From: Neobacillus sp. FSL H8-0543
GTDB taxonomy: Bacteria; Bacillota; Bacilli; Bacillales; Cytobacillaceae
Direction of reading: 5' to 3'
DNA: 64,000 nucleotides
NCBI RefSeq assembly: GCF_038592905.1
Contig: NZ_CP151943.1
Span: 5,231,871 to 5,295,870, forward strand
Part shown: piece by piece, positions 17,258-24,808 of the stretch
How the letters are laid out: every line of letters begins with the position of its first letter
Numbering within the stretch: position 1 is the stretch's first letter
Program-made: the position numbers and the translations under genes
Notes under the pieces: generated by a model
Told to the model about the DNA's origin: nothing
The model's database searches: none
What the model saw: only the letters and a program-made list of their open reading frames with translations

Positions 17258-18310
17258 TTACCTGCTTACATAAATTAATTTCTCTTTCTTCTCTGTTACT
17301 TTCCCAACAATCGATGCAGCAGCGACCCCTTTAGACTGGAGTCTGTCTACGTACATTTTTGCTTCTTCTTCACTAATTGCAATCAATAGTCCTCCAGATG
17401 TAATAGCATCACAAAGGACAAGCTGTTCTTCAGGCAGGATTTCCTCATAAACCACATCATCCTTTAACCAAGAATGATTAGATTTGGATCCGCCTGGTAC
17501 AACTCCCTGCTTGGCTAATTCAAGCGCACCTTCAAGCACGGGTACCTTTGAAATAGAAATTTCAAAGCTAACTCCACTGCCGCGGGCCATTTCACTTCCA
17601 TGCCCCATTAATCCAAAACCAGTCACATCGGTGACAGCATGGGGCTGAAATTCTGTTAGTGTTTCAGCAGCTACTTTATTTAATGTTGCCATTGTCTCTG
17701 TGACAATTTGTTCTTGTAACGATGTAACTACATTTCTTTTAATACCTGTTGTGATAATCCCGACACCGATTGGCTTCGTTAGAACAAGGACATCACCTGG
17801 CTTGGCACCAACATTTTTCCAAACTTTATCTGGATGTACAATACCCGTAACGGACAGACCAAATTTCGGCTCTTGGTCATCAATGGAATGTCCGCCAACT
17901 GTTATCGCCCCAGCTTCCTTCACTTTATCTGCGGCACCGCGCAGAATGTCTGAAAGAACCTCGGCACCTAGTTTTTTAATAGGAAAACCAACAATGTTTA
18001 GAACAGTTTTTGGTTCTCCGCCCATCGCATAAACATCACTTAAAGCATTTGCGGCAGTAATTTGTCCAAACATATAAGGGTCATCCACGATTGGGGTAAA
18101 ATAATCGACTGTCTGAATTAGAGCAATCGTATCGGTTAATCGGTATACACCAGCATCGTCTGATGTTTCATGTCCAACTAATAATTCAGGTACAGGATCT
18201 TGCTTAGGCAAAAGACGCAAAACTTGCGCCAGGTCTTCAGGACCAATTTTACAGCCTCAACCAGCTTTAGAGGATAAAGAGGTTAGGCGAATTTTCTCTA
18301 GTTTACTCAT
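17258..18310 (-). CDS. selD: Selenide, water dikinase (SelD), itself a selenoprotein
   Basis: 350-residue SelD, which makes selenophosphate from selenide and ATP. Conventional reading would start at 18220 and lose the active site. Read from the ATG at 18310, the frame gives KAG-UGA-GCKIGPEDL, with UGA at 18257-18259 as residue 18. That is exactly the catalytic cysteine/selenocysteine position of SelD (motif G-U-G-C-K, lysine 21). The rest is canonical, including TVDYFTPIVDDPYMFGQITAANALSDVYAMGG (shown in part) with the ATP/Mg aspartates. A ribosome site GGAGGTG precedes the ATG. A hairpin CGCAA-GUU-UUGCG lies about 30 bases after the UGA. selA and a SelW-like gene are nearby. Confidence 0.95.
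18210..18259 (-). promoter_or_regulatory. Putative bacterial SECIS element in selD
   Basis: Downstream of the UGA (18257-18259), the minus strand folds into a small hairpin CGCAA/UUGCG with loop GUU, with a second stem GGUC/GACC before it. The loop G is about 34 bases after the UGA, in the usual range for a SelB-binding bSECIS. The same GUU loop occurs in the SelW-like gene. Confidence 0.55.
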
Positions 18311-18456
18311 TGATACACCTCCATTTAAATAGTATACATGTTTCGCTTTAAAAGCGCACTTCTTGTACAGTCAAAAAATTTGCGGAATAGTATGTGTTAA
18401 GTTAAAATGTTTTTACTATCGAGATATAGTTAAGTGAATGTGCAGGAGGTCCAAAA

Positions 18457-18696
18457 ATGAAGAATTATCAGGTTACCGTTGAATTTTGCATGCAATGAAA
18501 CTATGCACCAAAGGCCGCGAGTTTCGCGGAGGAGCTATTTAACCATTTTAACAGGAATATTACTAAAATGGAGCTAATTCCAAGCACTGGAGGGGTTTTT
18601 GAAGTGACTGTGGATGGCAATAAAATCTATTCAAAATTGGATACAGGTCTATTTCCTGACACGGAGGAAATCATTAACAAAATAGAGACAATGTAA
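18457..18696 (+). CDS. Selenoprotein W-like (Rdx family), UGA as selenocysteine
   Basis: 79-residue Rdx-family protein when the in-frame TGA at 18496-18498 is read as selenocysteine. It gives the redox motif C10-M-Q-U13 region (EFCMQ-U-NYAPKA), the CxxU of SelW/SelT/SelH proteins. The conserved back half, GGVFEVTVDGNKIYSKLDTG-LFPD, is plain. (By codon count the UGA is codon 14 and the cysteine codon 11 or 10 depending on start; the CxxU spacing is exact in DNA.) AGGAGG precedes the ATG by seven bases. A perfect hairpin CCGCGA-GUU-UCGCGG begins 17 bases after the UGA. Divergent from selD. Likely a thioredoxin-like oxidoreductase; substrate unknown. Confidence 0.92.
18496..18540 (+). promoter_or_regulatory. 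Putative bacterial SECIS element in the SelW-like gene
   Basis: Perfect 6-bp stem CCGCGA/UCGCGG capped by loop GUU, with the loop G about 23 bases after the UGA. Position and G-U loop bases fit recognition by SelB. Confidence 0.65.
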
Positions 18697-18734
18697 AAAA
18701 GCACCTCAAATCCAAAAGGATATGAGGTGCTTTT
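18696..18734. terminator. Bidirectional terminator after the SelW-like gene
   Basis: AAAAAGCACCTCA pairs with TGAGGTGCTTTT around a partly paired AATCC/GGAT interior. It separates the SelW-like gene from the convergent Hsp20-like gene. Confidence 0.85.
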
Positions 18735-18791
18735 ATATCGCATAATAACATTATGTCAACTATCAGATAAAAAATGAAACCAAAAGCTCAC

Positions 18792-19184
18792 TTAAGGCAA
18801 TGTAATAAAGCGATTTTTACCTAATCCATTTTCTGTTTTTGAAATGAATACCTCTAATATTCCATTGAAAAAGACTGCGGTTACATTTTGATTTATAACT
18901 CGAAAAGGGAAATGGATGGATCGCATCTTTTTAATTTGATTGGAAGATTTGGATTGTTTCCCAGCAGAAATAACAAGTTTCATTTCTTCAATGAAAACCT
19001 TAATCTCCGAACAGTCAAACTCGTCTAATAAAGCCTCAACAATCCATTCCGTATCCGTTTCGTAAAGATCGATGCGAAACTGTGTAAGGTCGTCTTGTGT
19101 TGTTAAAGGGTCAAGAATGTAGTTTTCCAGCCACTTTTCCACAAGGTTAAAATCAATTGGCTGGAAATTTTTTTTAGACTTCAT
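18792..19184 (-). CDS. Hsp20/alpha-crystallin-like protein
   Basis: 130-residue protein whose last 90 residues follow the alpha-crystallin (Hsp20) pattern: FRIDLYETDTEWIVEALLDEF for the first strands, and FPFRVINQNVTAVFFNGILEVFI for the last, with the typical strand pair around the NGILEV-like turn. The ATG at 19184 is preceded by AAGGGGG; an upstream ATG would add 11 residues with no ribosome site. Members in bacilli include small heat-shock proteins and the spore-coat CotP type. It lies between selW-like and selA genes but has no evident selenium link. Confidence 0.65.
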   Translation of the reverse strand: MKSKKNFQPIDFNLVEKWLENYILDPLTTQDDLTQFRIDLYETDTEWIVEALLDEFDCSEIKVFIEEMKLVISAGKQSKSSNQIKKMRSIHFPFRVINQNVTAVFFNGILEVFISKTENGLGKNRFITLP

Positions 19185-19278
19185 AACAATCCCCCTTGCT
19201 TGGATTATTTTATTCATATAACCTAAAAATGTGAAATGGTATAATAGGACTTAAGAAGGAATAGTGAAGGAGTTTTTG

Positions 19279-20685
19279 ATGGTGAAAGAATGGTTACGCT
19301 CAATTCCTGCTATCCATGAATTGCAAAGTCATGGACAGTTTATAACTCTTCTTGAAGAGAGTCATCTGGATGTTACTCAATTAACAAAACAGCTAAAAGA
19401 AATAATCAGTCATATAAGGACATTGCTCGTTAAGGAACAATGGCAAGGTTCAATGCCGGGAACGAATCAATTTACCGATGAAATGTTTCATTTACTTGAA
19501 AAACAGATTAATAAGCAGTTTTCATTTACAATCGAAAAGGTAATTAATGCAACAGGAACGATTTTACATACGAATCTTGGAAGAGCCAGATTAAGTGATA
19601 ATGCGATAAATCATGTGATTGAAACGGCTCGTAATTATTCAAACTTAGAATATAAGTTAAATGAAGGTGAACGCGGTTCAAGACATAGTCATGTCGAAAC
19701 CCTAATTAAGGAAATCACGGGTGCAGAGGCAGCGATGGTGGTAAATAACAATGCTGCAGCTGTGTACCTTGTGTTACGAGCGCTTGCCGAAAATAAAGAA
19801 GTAATTGTATCTAGGGGACAATTAGTAGAAATTGGCGGTTCTTTTCGGATTTCGTCAATAATGGAAGAAAGTGGCGCAGCACTAATTGAAGTTGGGACAA
19901 CCAATAAGACTCACTTATATGATTATGAAAAAGCGATTCAACCTGAAACGGCGATTGTCATGAAAGTACATACAAGTAATTTTAAGGTAGTCGGATTTAC
20001 AAAATCCGTTGAAACAGAAGAATTAATTCAATTGTCTAAAGAGAATAATTTGATTTTTTATGAAGACCTTGGCAGCGGCGCACTGTACGACTTTAGAAAG
20101 CATGGAATTGGCGAAGAGCCGGTAGTTAAAGAAGTAATTGAAATGGGTGCTGATATTGTTAGCTTTAGTGGCGATAAACTGCTAGGCGGTCCCCAAGCAG
20201 GTATCATTGCAGGAAAAAAGAAGATGATCGACAGATTAAAGAAACATCAATTAGCAAGGGTTCTCCGTGTAGATAAAATGACGCTCGCCGCACTTGAAGG
20301 GACGTTACTTGATTATGCACGCGGTGAAAAGGGAATTCAGAACATTCCAACCCTCCGTGATTTATTAGTTAGTCTTGATGTATTAGACGATCGGTCACAA
20401 GGTTTTGTTACAAAATTGTTACATGAGACAGATAAATATTTGGCAGAAGTTTTACATGATATGAGCCAAGTTGGCGGGGGGACGATGCCTGATGTCCAAC
20501 TTCCAACAATGGTTGTAGCAGTGAAACATCATCAATTAACTGCCGAGCAACTTGGCAGAAGGTTACGAACTGAATGTAAACCAGCTATCGTTGGCCGAAT
20601 CCAAAAAGATGCTTTTATCATTGATTTAAGAACAGTAACACTTGAGGAAGAAAAACTCCTGCTCCAAGCATTAATCAATATATAA
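19279..20685 (+). CDS. selA: L-seryl-tRNA(Sec) selenium transferase
   Basis: 468-residue PLP enzyme that converts seryl-tRNA(Sec) to selenocysteyl-tRNA(Sec). Seen: the N-terminal tRNA-binding helical domain, INATGTILHTNLGRA near residue 90, GARHSH-like nucleotide region (GSRHSHVE), and the PLP lysine in FSGDKLLGGPQAG at about residue 300. The ATG at 19279 follows an AAGGAG site by six bases. Together with selD it supplies two of the four parts of selenocysteine decoding. selB, which often follows selA directly, and the tRNA gene selC are not in the window: a strong terminator follows selA. Confidence 0.95.
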   Translation: MVKEWLRSIPAIHELQSHGQFITLLEESHLDVTQLTKQLKEIISHIRTLLVKEQWQGSMPGTNQFTDEMFHLLEKQINKQFSFTIEKVINATGTILHTNLGRARLSDNAINHVIETARNYSNLEYKLNEGERGSRHSHVETLIKEITGAEAAMVVNNNAAAVYLVLRALAENKEVIVSRGQLVEIGGSFRISSIMEESGAALIEVGTTNKTHLYDYEKAIQPETAIVMKVHTSNFKVVGFTKSVETEELIQLSKENNLIFYEDLGSGALYDFRKHGIGEEPVVKEVIEMGADIVSFSGDKLLGGPQAGIIAGKKKMIDRLKKHQLARVLRVDKMTLAALEGTLLDYARGEKGIQNIPTLRDLLVSLDVLDDRSQGFVTKLLHETDKYLAEVLHDMSQVGGGTMPDVQLPTMVVAVKHHQLTAEQLGRRLRTECKPAIVGRIQKDAFIIDLRTVTLEEEKLLLQALINI

Positions 20686-20724
20686 AAACGCCCCCCTCTG
20701 CACATCATAGGGGGGCGTTTTTTG
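20685..20724 (+). terminator. Terminator of selA
   Basis: Very GC-rich stem AAAACGCCCCCCT/AGGGGGGCGTTTT with an 11-base loop and a T-run. It can also serve the convergent sspP. Confidence 0.92.
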
Positions 20725-20733
20725 TTTTAATAC

Positions 20734-20871
20734 TCACATATCATGATGGGAATTATGTTTTTGACGCGTATGGTTACGATTTTTCACTTTTTTTGATCCG
20801 CTCAGGGGCTCTGGCTGGCCGGACTGTTTTGGCTGATTTCTTCTCATATCCTTACTATCGTTCTTGTTCAT
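20734..20871 (-). CDS. sspP: Small acid-soluble spore protein P
   Basis: 45-residue minor small acid-soluble spore protein. The core [20 protein letters not shown] and the histidine-rich end match B. subtilis SspP (CotL) closely. The ATG at 20871 is chosen over one nine bases upstream because AGGAGGG then has proper spacing. Made in the developing spore under sporulation sigma factors in B. subtilis; its role in the spore core is minor. It lies near sspO and citB, as in B. subtilis. Confidence 0.9.
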   Translation of the reverse strand: MNKNDSKDMRRNQPKQSGQPEPLSGSKKVKNRNHTRQKHNSHHDM

Positions 20872-20986
20872 TTTCTTCATCCCTCCTATTGTTAGGATGC
20901 AATGTCACGGCGTTTTTATGCTGAATATTTTCTGTTCAAGCTGTGCAATTTAACGATAAAGAAAATGAAAGGGGAGTGAAAAAGCG

Positions 20987-21256
20987 ATGCAACAATATCC
21001 ATACAACAAAGATAAGCAGCAAGCTTTCCAAGCAGCCCAGCAAGGGTATGAGGAAGCACAGGGGCTTTTTAATGTTATTATCAGTGATAGTGATAGCTAT
21101 GGCCATCAGTTGAAGCATTTAAAGAATGAAGTAAATGAAGCCTATCAACAAATAGAAAACGCCTTAGAAGTTGCCTCTGAACACCAGAGAGCTCAACTAG
21201 AGCGGTTTCAACAAGATTTAAACAGTATTGTTTCTGAAGTAAATTTACCTGAGTAA
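20987..21256 (+). CDS. Hypothetical helical protein between sspP and sspO
   Basis: 89-residue hydrophilic protein, rich in Gln and Glu, predicted to be largely alpha-helical. Heptad-like patterns run through residues 38-85 (LKHLKNEVNEAYQQIENALEV and onward). A GGGGAGTG ribosome site precedes the ATG. I do not recognise the family. It lies between two spore protein genes on the opposite strand, in a place where other bacilli have small conserved genes. A sporulation role is possible but unsupported. Confidence 0.65.
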   Translation: MQQYPYNKDKQQAFQAAQQGYEEAQGLFNVIISDSDSYGHQLKHLKNEVNEAYQQIENALEVASEHQRAQLERFQQDLNSIVSEVNLPE

Positions 21257-21263
21257 ATAAAAT

Positions 21264-21290
21264 AAAGCAGGGGGGATACCTCCTGCTTTT
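21264..21290. terminator. Bidirectional terminator
   Basis: AAAGCAGGGGGG/CCTCCTGCTTT hairpin between the helical protein gene and the convergent sspO; the sspO stop overlaps it. Confidence 0.85.
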
Positions 21291-21438
21291 ACTGATTCTT
21301 CTTGCGTTTTTTATTGTTCTTTTTTTCCTTTATTGTTAACGGTTCATTGGCCATTTCCTCGTTAAAGCCTGCGCCTTGCCCTTGACCTTTCGCAGCATTT
21401 GCCCCTGGGATTACATGATTTGACTTCCGCCTTTGCAT
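21289..21438 (-). CDS. sspO: Small acid-soluble spore protein O
   Basis: 49-residue spore protein. [23 protein letters not shown] followed by a lysine-rich tail closely resembles B. subtilis SspO (CotK), which starts VKRKANHVI and has a GKGAGY segment. An AGGTGAT site precedes the ATG. In B. subtilis sspO and sspP are adjacent; here the 89-residue gene has been placed between them. Position next to citB is conserved. Confidence 0.9.
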   Translation of the reverse strand: MQRRKSNHVIPGANAAKGQGQGAGFNEEMANEPLTIKEKKNNKKRKKNQ

Positions 21439-21766
21439 ACCAATCACCTCCTACTAGTGATAATATTTCCTTTAAAACTAAATTAATGACAAAAAAAAGT
21501 TTTTTTGCGATAATTAATGAGAAACCAATTCTAATCTTAGTGGTTGAAAGGATATACGCCCTGATTGATTATCTAAATATTTCGAAGATTTAGTATCAAA
21601 TTACATAAGAAAAACTTATCAATCACAATAACTTTCTTGTTATTTACTTATGTTAAAGGTTGTATTAAGATTAGAATTGTGAGAAAAGTAGGAATGGATA
21701 TGAATATTCAGACTTTTCGACTTTTCGTTTATTTTGATTTATTATGACGAATGAGGGGGTTTTTAC
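21439..21766. other. Control region of citB
   Basis: About 330 AT-rich bases between divergent sspO and citB. It contains the probable CcpC box and promoter noted separately. No other gene seen; a 60-codon open stretch at 21399-21593 lacks coding character. Confidence 0.5.
21605..21619 (+). promoter_or_regulatory. Probable CcpC operator upstream of citB
   Basis: ATAA-N7-TTAT (ATAAGAAAAACTTAT), the exact dyad bound by the citrate-responsive repressor CcpC in front of B. subtilis citB. A likely -35 TTGTTA follows at 21638, with a TTAT half-site in the spacer, as in B. subtilis. Confidence 0.6.
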
Positions 21767-24475
21767 ATGGTGAGAAATGATGTTTTTAACGCACGGTCTT
21801 CTTTTGAAGCAAATGGTAAACGCTACCACTATTACCGTTTAAGTGCACTTGAAGAGGCTGGTATTGGCAAAGTTTCTAAATTGCCATATTCTGTAAAAGT
21901 ATTACTTGAATCTGTTCTTCGCCAATATGATGGGCGTGTAATCGCAAAAGAGCATGTTGAAAATTTAGCAAAATGGGGTACGGCTGAGCTTAAAGAGGTG
22001 GACGTTCCTTTTAAGCCATCTCGGGTTATCTTACAAGACTTCACAGGTGTACCAGCTGTCGTTGACCTTGCATCTTTAAGAAAAGCAATGGCTGACCTTG
22101 GTGGGGACCCAGATAAAATCAATCCAGAGAAAACAGTCGACCTTGTTATTGACCACTCTGTACAGGTTGACGCTTATGGTTCAAATGATTCTTTACGCGT
22201 AAACATGGATTTAGAATTTGAACGGAATGCTGAGCGTTATCAGTTCCTAAGCTGGGCTCAGAAATCCTTTAATAATTATCGTGCTGTTCCGCCGGCAACA
22301 GGAATCGTTCACCAAGTTAACCTTGAATACTTGGCAGATGTTGTCCACGTATCTGAGAACGCTGATGGTGAATTAGAAGCTTATCCTGATACACTAGTAG
22401 GTACTGACTCTCATACAACGATGATCAATGGTCTTGGTGTACTTGGATGGGGCGTTGGCGGTATCGAAGCGGAAGCTGGAATGCTAGGTCAGCCTTCATA
22501 CTTCCCAGTACCTGAAGTAGTCGGTGTTAAATTAGTTGGTGAAATGCCAAACGGCGCAACTGCTACAGATCTTGCGTTAAAAGTAACTCAAGTTCTTCGC
22601 AGCCATGGCGTAGTTGGTAAATTCGTTGAGTTCTTCGGACCTGGCGTATCTGTTCTTCCATTAGCAGATCGTGCAACGATTGCAAACATGGCTCCTGAAT
22701 ATGGCGCTACTTGCGGTTTCTTCCCGATTGATGACGAATCACTTGCTTATATGCGTTTAACTGGCCGTGAAGAAGACGATATCAATGTAGTAGAACAATA
22801 CTGCAAAGCAAACGGTTTATTCTTCGATCCAGCATTAGAGCCAGTTTATACAGACGTAGTAGAAATTGATCTATCTGGAATTGAAGCTAACCTTTCTGGT
22901 CCTAAGCGTCCACAGGATTTACTTCCACTTTCAAAAATGAAAGAAGAGTTTGTTAAAGCTGTTTCTGCTCCACAAGGAAACCAAGGCTTTGGTTTGCAAG
23001 CAGACGAGTTAGAAAAATCTGCAGTAATTAAATTTACTAACGGCGAGGAAGCAACGATCAAAACCGGTGCTGTTGCCATTGCTTCGATAACAAGCTGTAC
23101 AAACACTTCCAACCCATATGTTTTAGTAGGTGCTGGATTGGTTGCTAAAAAAGCAGTTGAATTAGGAATGGAAGTTCCCAAATTCGTAAAAACTTCTTTA
23201 GCACCGGGTTCTAAAGTAGTAACTGGATATCTTCGCGATTCAGGCTTACTCCCATACCTAGAAGACATCGGTTTCAACCTTGTTGGTTATGGCTGTACAA
23301 CTTGTATCGGTAACTCTGGTCCATTAAAAGAAGAAATCGAAAAAACAATCGCAGAAAACGACCTATTAGTTACATCTGTACTATCAGGTAACCGTAACTT
23401 TGAGGGACGGATCCATCCGCTTGTTAAAGCAAACTATCTTGCTTCACCACCACTTGTTGTGGCTTATGCTCTTGCTGGAACGGTTAATATCGATTTTGCA
23501 TCTGAGCCGCTTGGTAAAGATAAAGACGGCAATGATGTATTCTTCAAGGATATTTGGCCAACAACTGCAGAAGTAAATGATGTGGTTAAGCGCACTGTTA
23601 CACCTGAACTATTCCGCAGAGAATATGCAAATGTTTTTGGCGATAATGAGCGTTGGAACGAAATCAAAACAAGCAATGAGCCTTTATATACATTTGATGA
23701 GGATTCTACTTATATTGCAAATCCACCATTCTTTGAAGGTTTATCACCAGAACCTGGTGAAGTTGAGCCGTTAACAGGTCTGCGCGTTGTAGCTAAGTTT
23801 GGGGATTCTGTTACAACTGACCATATTTCACCTGCAGGAGCGATTGGTAAGAATACTCCAGCTGGAAAATATCTGCTTGAAAAAGGCGTTCAACCGCGTG
23901 ACTTTAACTCTTACGGTTCGCGCCGCGGTAACCACGAAGTTATGATGCGTGGAACGTTTGCAAACATTCGTATTCGCAACCAAATTGCACCAGGTACAGA
24001 AGGTGGAGTAACTACTTACTGGCCAACGGGCGAAGTGACACCAATCTATGATGCTTGTATGAAGTACAAAGAAAACGGCACTGGCTTAATCGTTCTAGCT
24101 GGTAAAGATTACGGAATGGGTTCTTCACGTGACTGGGCTGCGAAAGGTACAAACCTTTTAGGCATTAAAACAGTCCTAGCTGAAAGCTTCGAGCGTATTC
24201 ACCGTTCAAATCTTGTGTTAATGGGCGTACTTCCACTTCAATTTAAAGATGGTGAAAGTGCTGAAACACTTGGCTTAACTGGTAAAGAAACAATCGATGT
24301 ACTTGTTGACGAAAACGTTAAAGCTCGTGACTTGCTAAAAGTTACGGCAACTGACGAAGCAGGCAATAAGAAAGAATTTGAAGTACTCGTTCGCTTCGAT
24401 TCAGAAGTTGAAATTGACTACTACCGTCATGGCGGTATCCTGCCAATGGTACTTCGTGAAAAATTAAAAGCTTAA
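21767..24475 (+). CDS. citB: Aconitate hydratase A (citrate cycle)
   Basis: 902-residue aconitase that interconverts citrate and isocitrate in the TCA cycle; the family also binds RNA when iron is short. The [4Fe-4S] ligands are the cysteine in [11 protein letters not shown] (about residue 444) and the pair in [12 protein letters not shown] (about 510 and 513). The swivel domain contains [12 protein letters not shown] and [19 protein letters not shown] precedes the ATG. Codon use is strongly biased, as expected for a highly expressed gene. The CcpC-type box upstream suggests repression when citrate is low. Neighbours sspO, yneN, sspN and tlp reproduce the B. subtilis order. Confidence 0.97.
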   Translation: MVRNDVFNARSSFEANGKRYHYYRLSALEEAGIGKVSKLPYSVKVLLESVLRQYDGRVIAKEHVENLAKWGTAELKEVDVPFKPSRVILQDFTGVPAVVDLASLRKAMADLGGDPDKINPEKTVDLVIDHSVQVDAYGSNDSLRVNMDLEFERNAERYQFLSWAQKSFNNYRAVPPATGIVHQVNLEYLADVVHVSENADGELEAYPDTLVGTDSHTTMINGLGVLGWGVGGIEAEAGMLGQPSYFPVPEVVGVKLVGEMPNGATATDLALKVTQVLRSHGVVGKFVEFFGPGVSVLPLADRATIANMAPEYGATCGFFPIDDESLAYMRLTGREEDDINVVEQYCKANGLFFDPALEPVYTDVVEIDLSGIEANLSGPKRPQDLLPLSKMKEEFVKAVSAPQGNQGFGLQADELEKSAVIKFTNGEEATIKTGAVAIASITSCTNTSNPYVLVGAGLVAKKAVELGMEVPKFVKTSLAPGSKVVTGYLRDSGLLPYLEDIGFNLVGYGCTTCIGNSGPLKEEIEKTIAENDLLVTSVLSGNRNFEGRIHPLVKANYLASPPLVVAYALAGTVNIDFASEPLGKDKDGNDVFFKDIWPTTAEVNDVVKRTVTPELFRREYANVFGDNERWNEIKTSNEPLYTFDEDSTYIANPPFFEGLSPEPGEVEPLTGLRVVAKFGDSVTTDHISPAGAIGKNTPAGKYLLEKGVQPRDFNSYGSRRGNHEVMMRGTFANIRIRNQIAPGTEGGVTTYWPTGEVTPIYDACMKYKENGTGLIVLAGKDYGMGSSRDWAAKGTNLLGIKTVLAESFERIHRSNLVLMGVLPLQFKDGESAETLGLTGKETIDVLVDENVKARDLLKVTATDEAGNKKEFEVLVRFDSEVEIDYYRHGGILPMVLREKLKA

Positions 24476-24488
24476 TTTCTAAAAAATA

Positions 24489-24526
24489 AAACACCATGTC
24501 AATTTATTGACTTGGTGTTTTTTTTA
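24489..24526 (+). terminator. Terminator of citB
   Basis: ACACCA-T-GTCAAT paired with ATTGAC-T-TGGTGT, followed by a run of eight or more T. Confidence 0.88.
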
Positions 24527-24808
24527 GAAGTATTGACAATTTTGTTATCCTTCAAATAAAATAACAGTAACAAACAAAAAGGAATGGTACAGAGGGATGA
24601 AGTTATAATCTTATTTTTAGCACATTATTTCGAATAAACGAAAAATGTTGAACCTGATGATAAGATTAGTCTGCCCTTTTTTATCTCCTAATCGTAAATA
24701 CGATTAAAACAAGTTAGATTTGCCTTTTTATAGGTTTATTTGACTTATTTAGGACTTAAAACTTTAATGCAGATATCCTCTTCAGGTTCTTACGAAGGGG
24801 ATTTTTTT
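24527..24808 (+). promoter_or_regulatory. Long leader of the ABC-F gene
   Basis: About 280 bases without a real gene. It contains a possible 17-codon leader frame (24584-24637), a short hairpin TAATCG/CGATTA near 24690, and at its end the attenuator at 24775-24808. The layout matches antibiotic-induced ABC-F leaders. Confidence 0.5.
24775..24808 (+). terminator. Attenuator directly before the ABC-F start codon
   Basis: ATCCTCTTC pairs over nine bases with GAAGGGGAT (one G-U), followed by TTTTTT and then the ATG at 24809. The 3-prime arm is also the ribosome site, so the hairpin can both end transcription and hide the start. Confidence 0.75.

Noticed and set aside
17258..18220. SelD as a shorter protein starting at 18220 with a normal reading frame
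   Set aside because: That frame lacks the catalytic segment and ribosome site; the UGA-read frame from 18310 restores both.
20987..21438. tRNA(Sec) or other tRNA in the selenium/spore region
   Set aside because: No cloverleaf with a UCA anticodon or a T-loop GTTCGAATC-type sequence could be found near selA or elsewhere in the window.
21399..21593. 64-codon plus-strand frame upstream of citB
   Set aside because: It overlaps sspO in antisense and lacks coding character or a proper ribosome site.
24740..24808. TTG at 24740 as start of the ABC-F protein, adding 23 residues
   Set aside because: The added part is encoded by the attenuator hairpin and has no ribosome site; the ATG at 24809 has GAAGGGG eight bases upstream.
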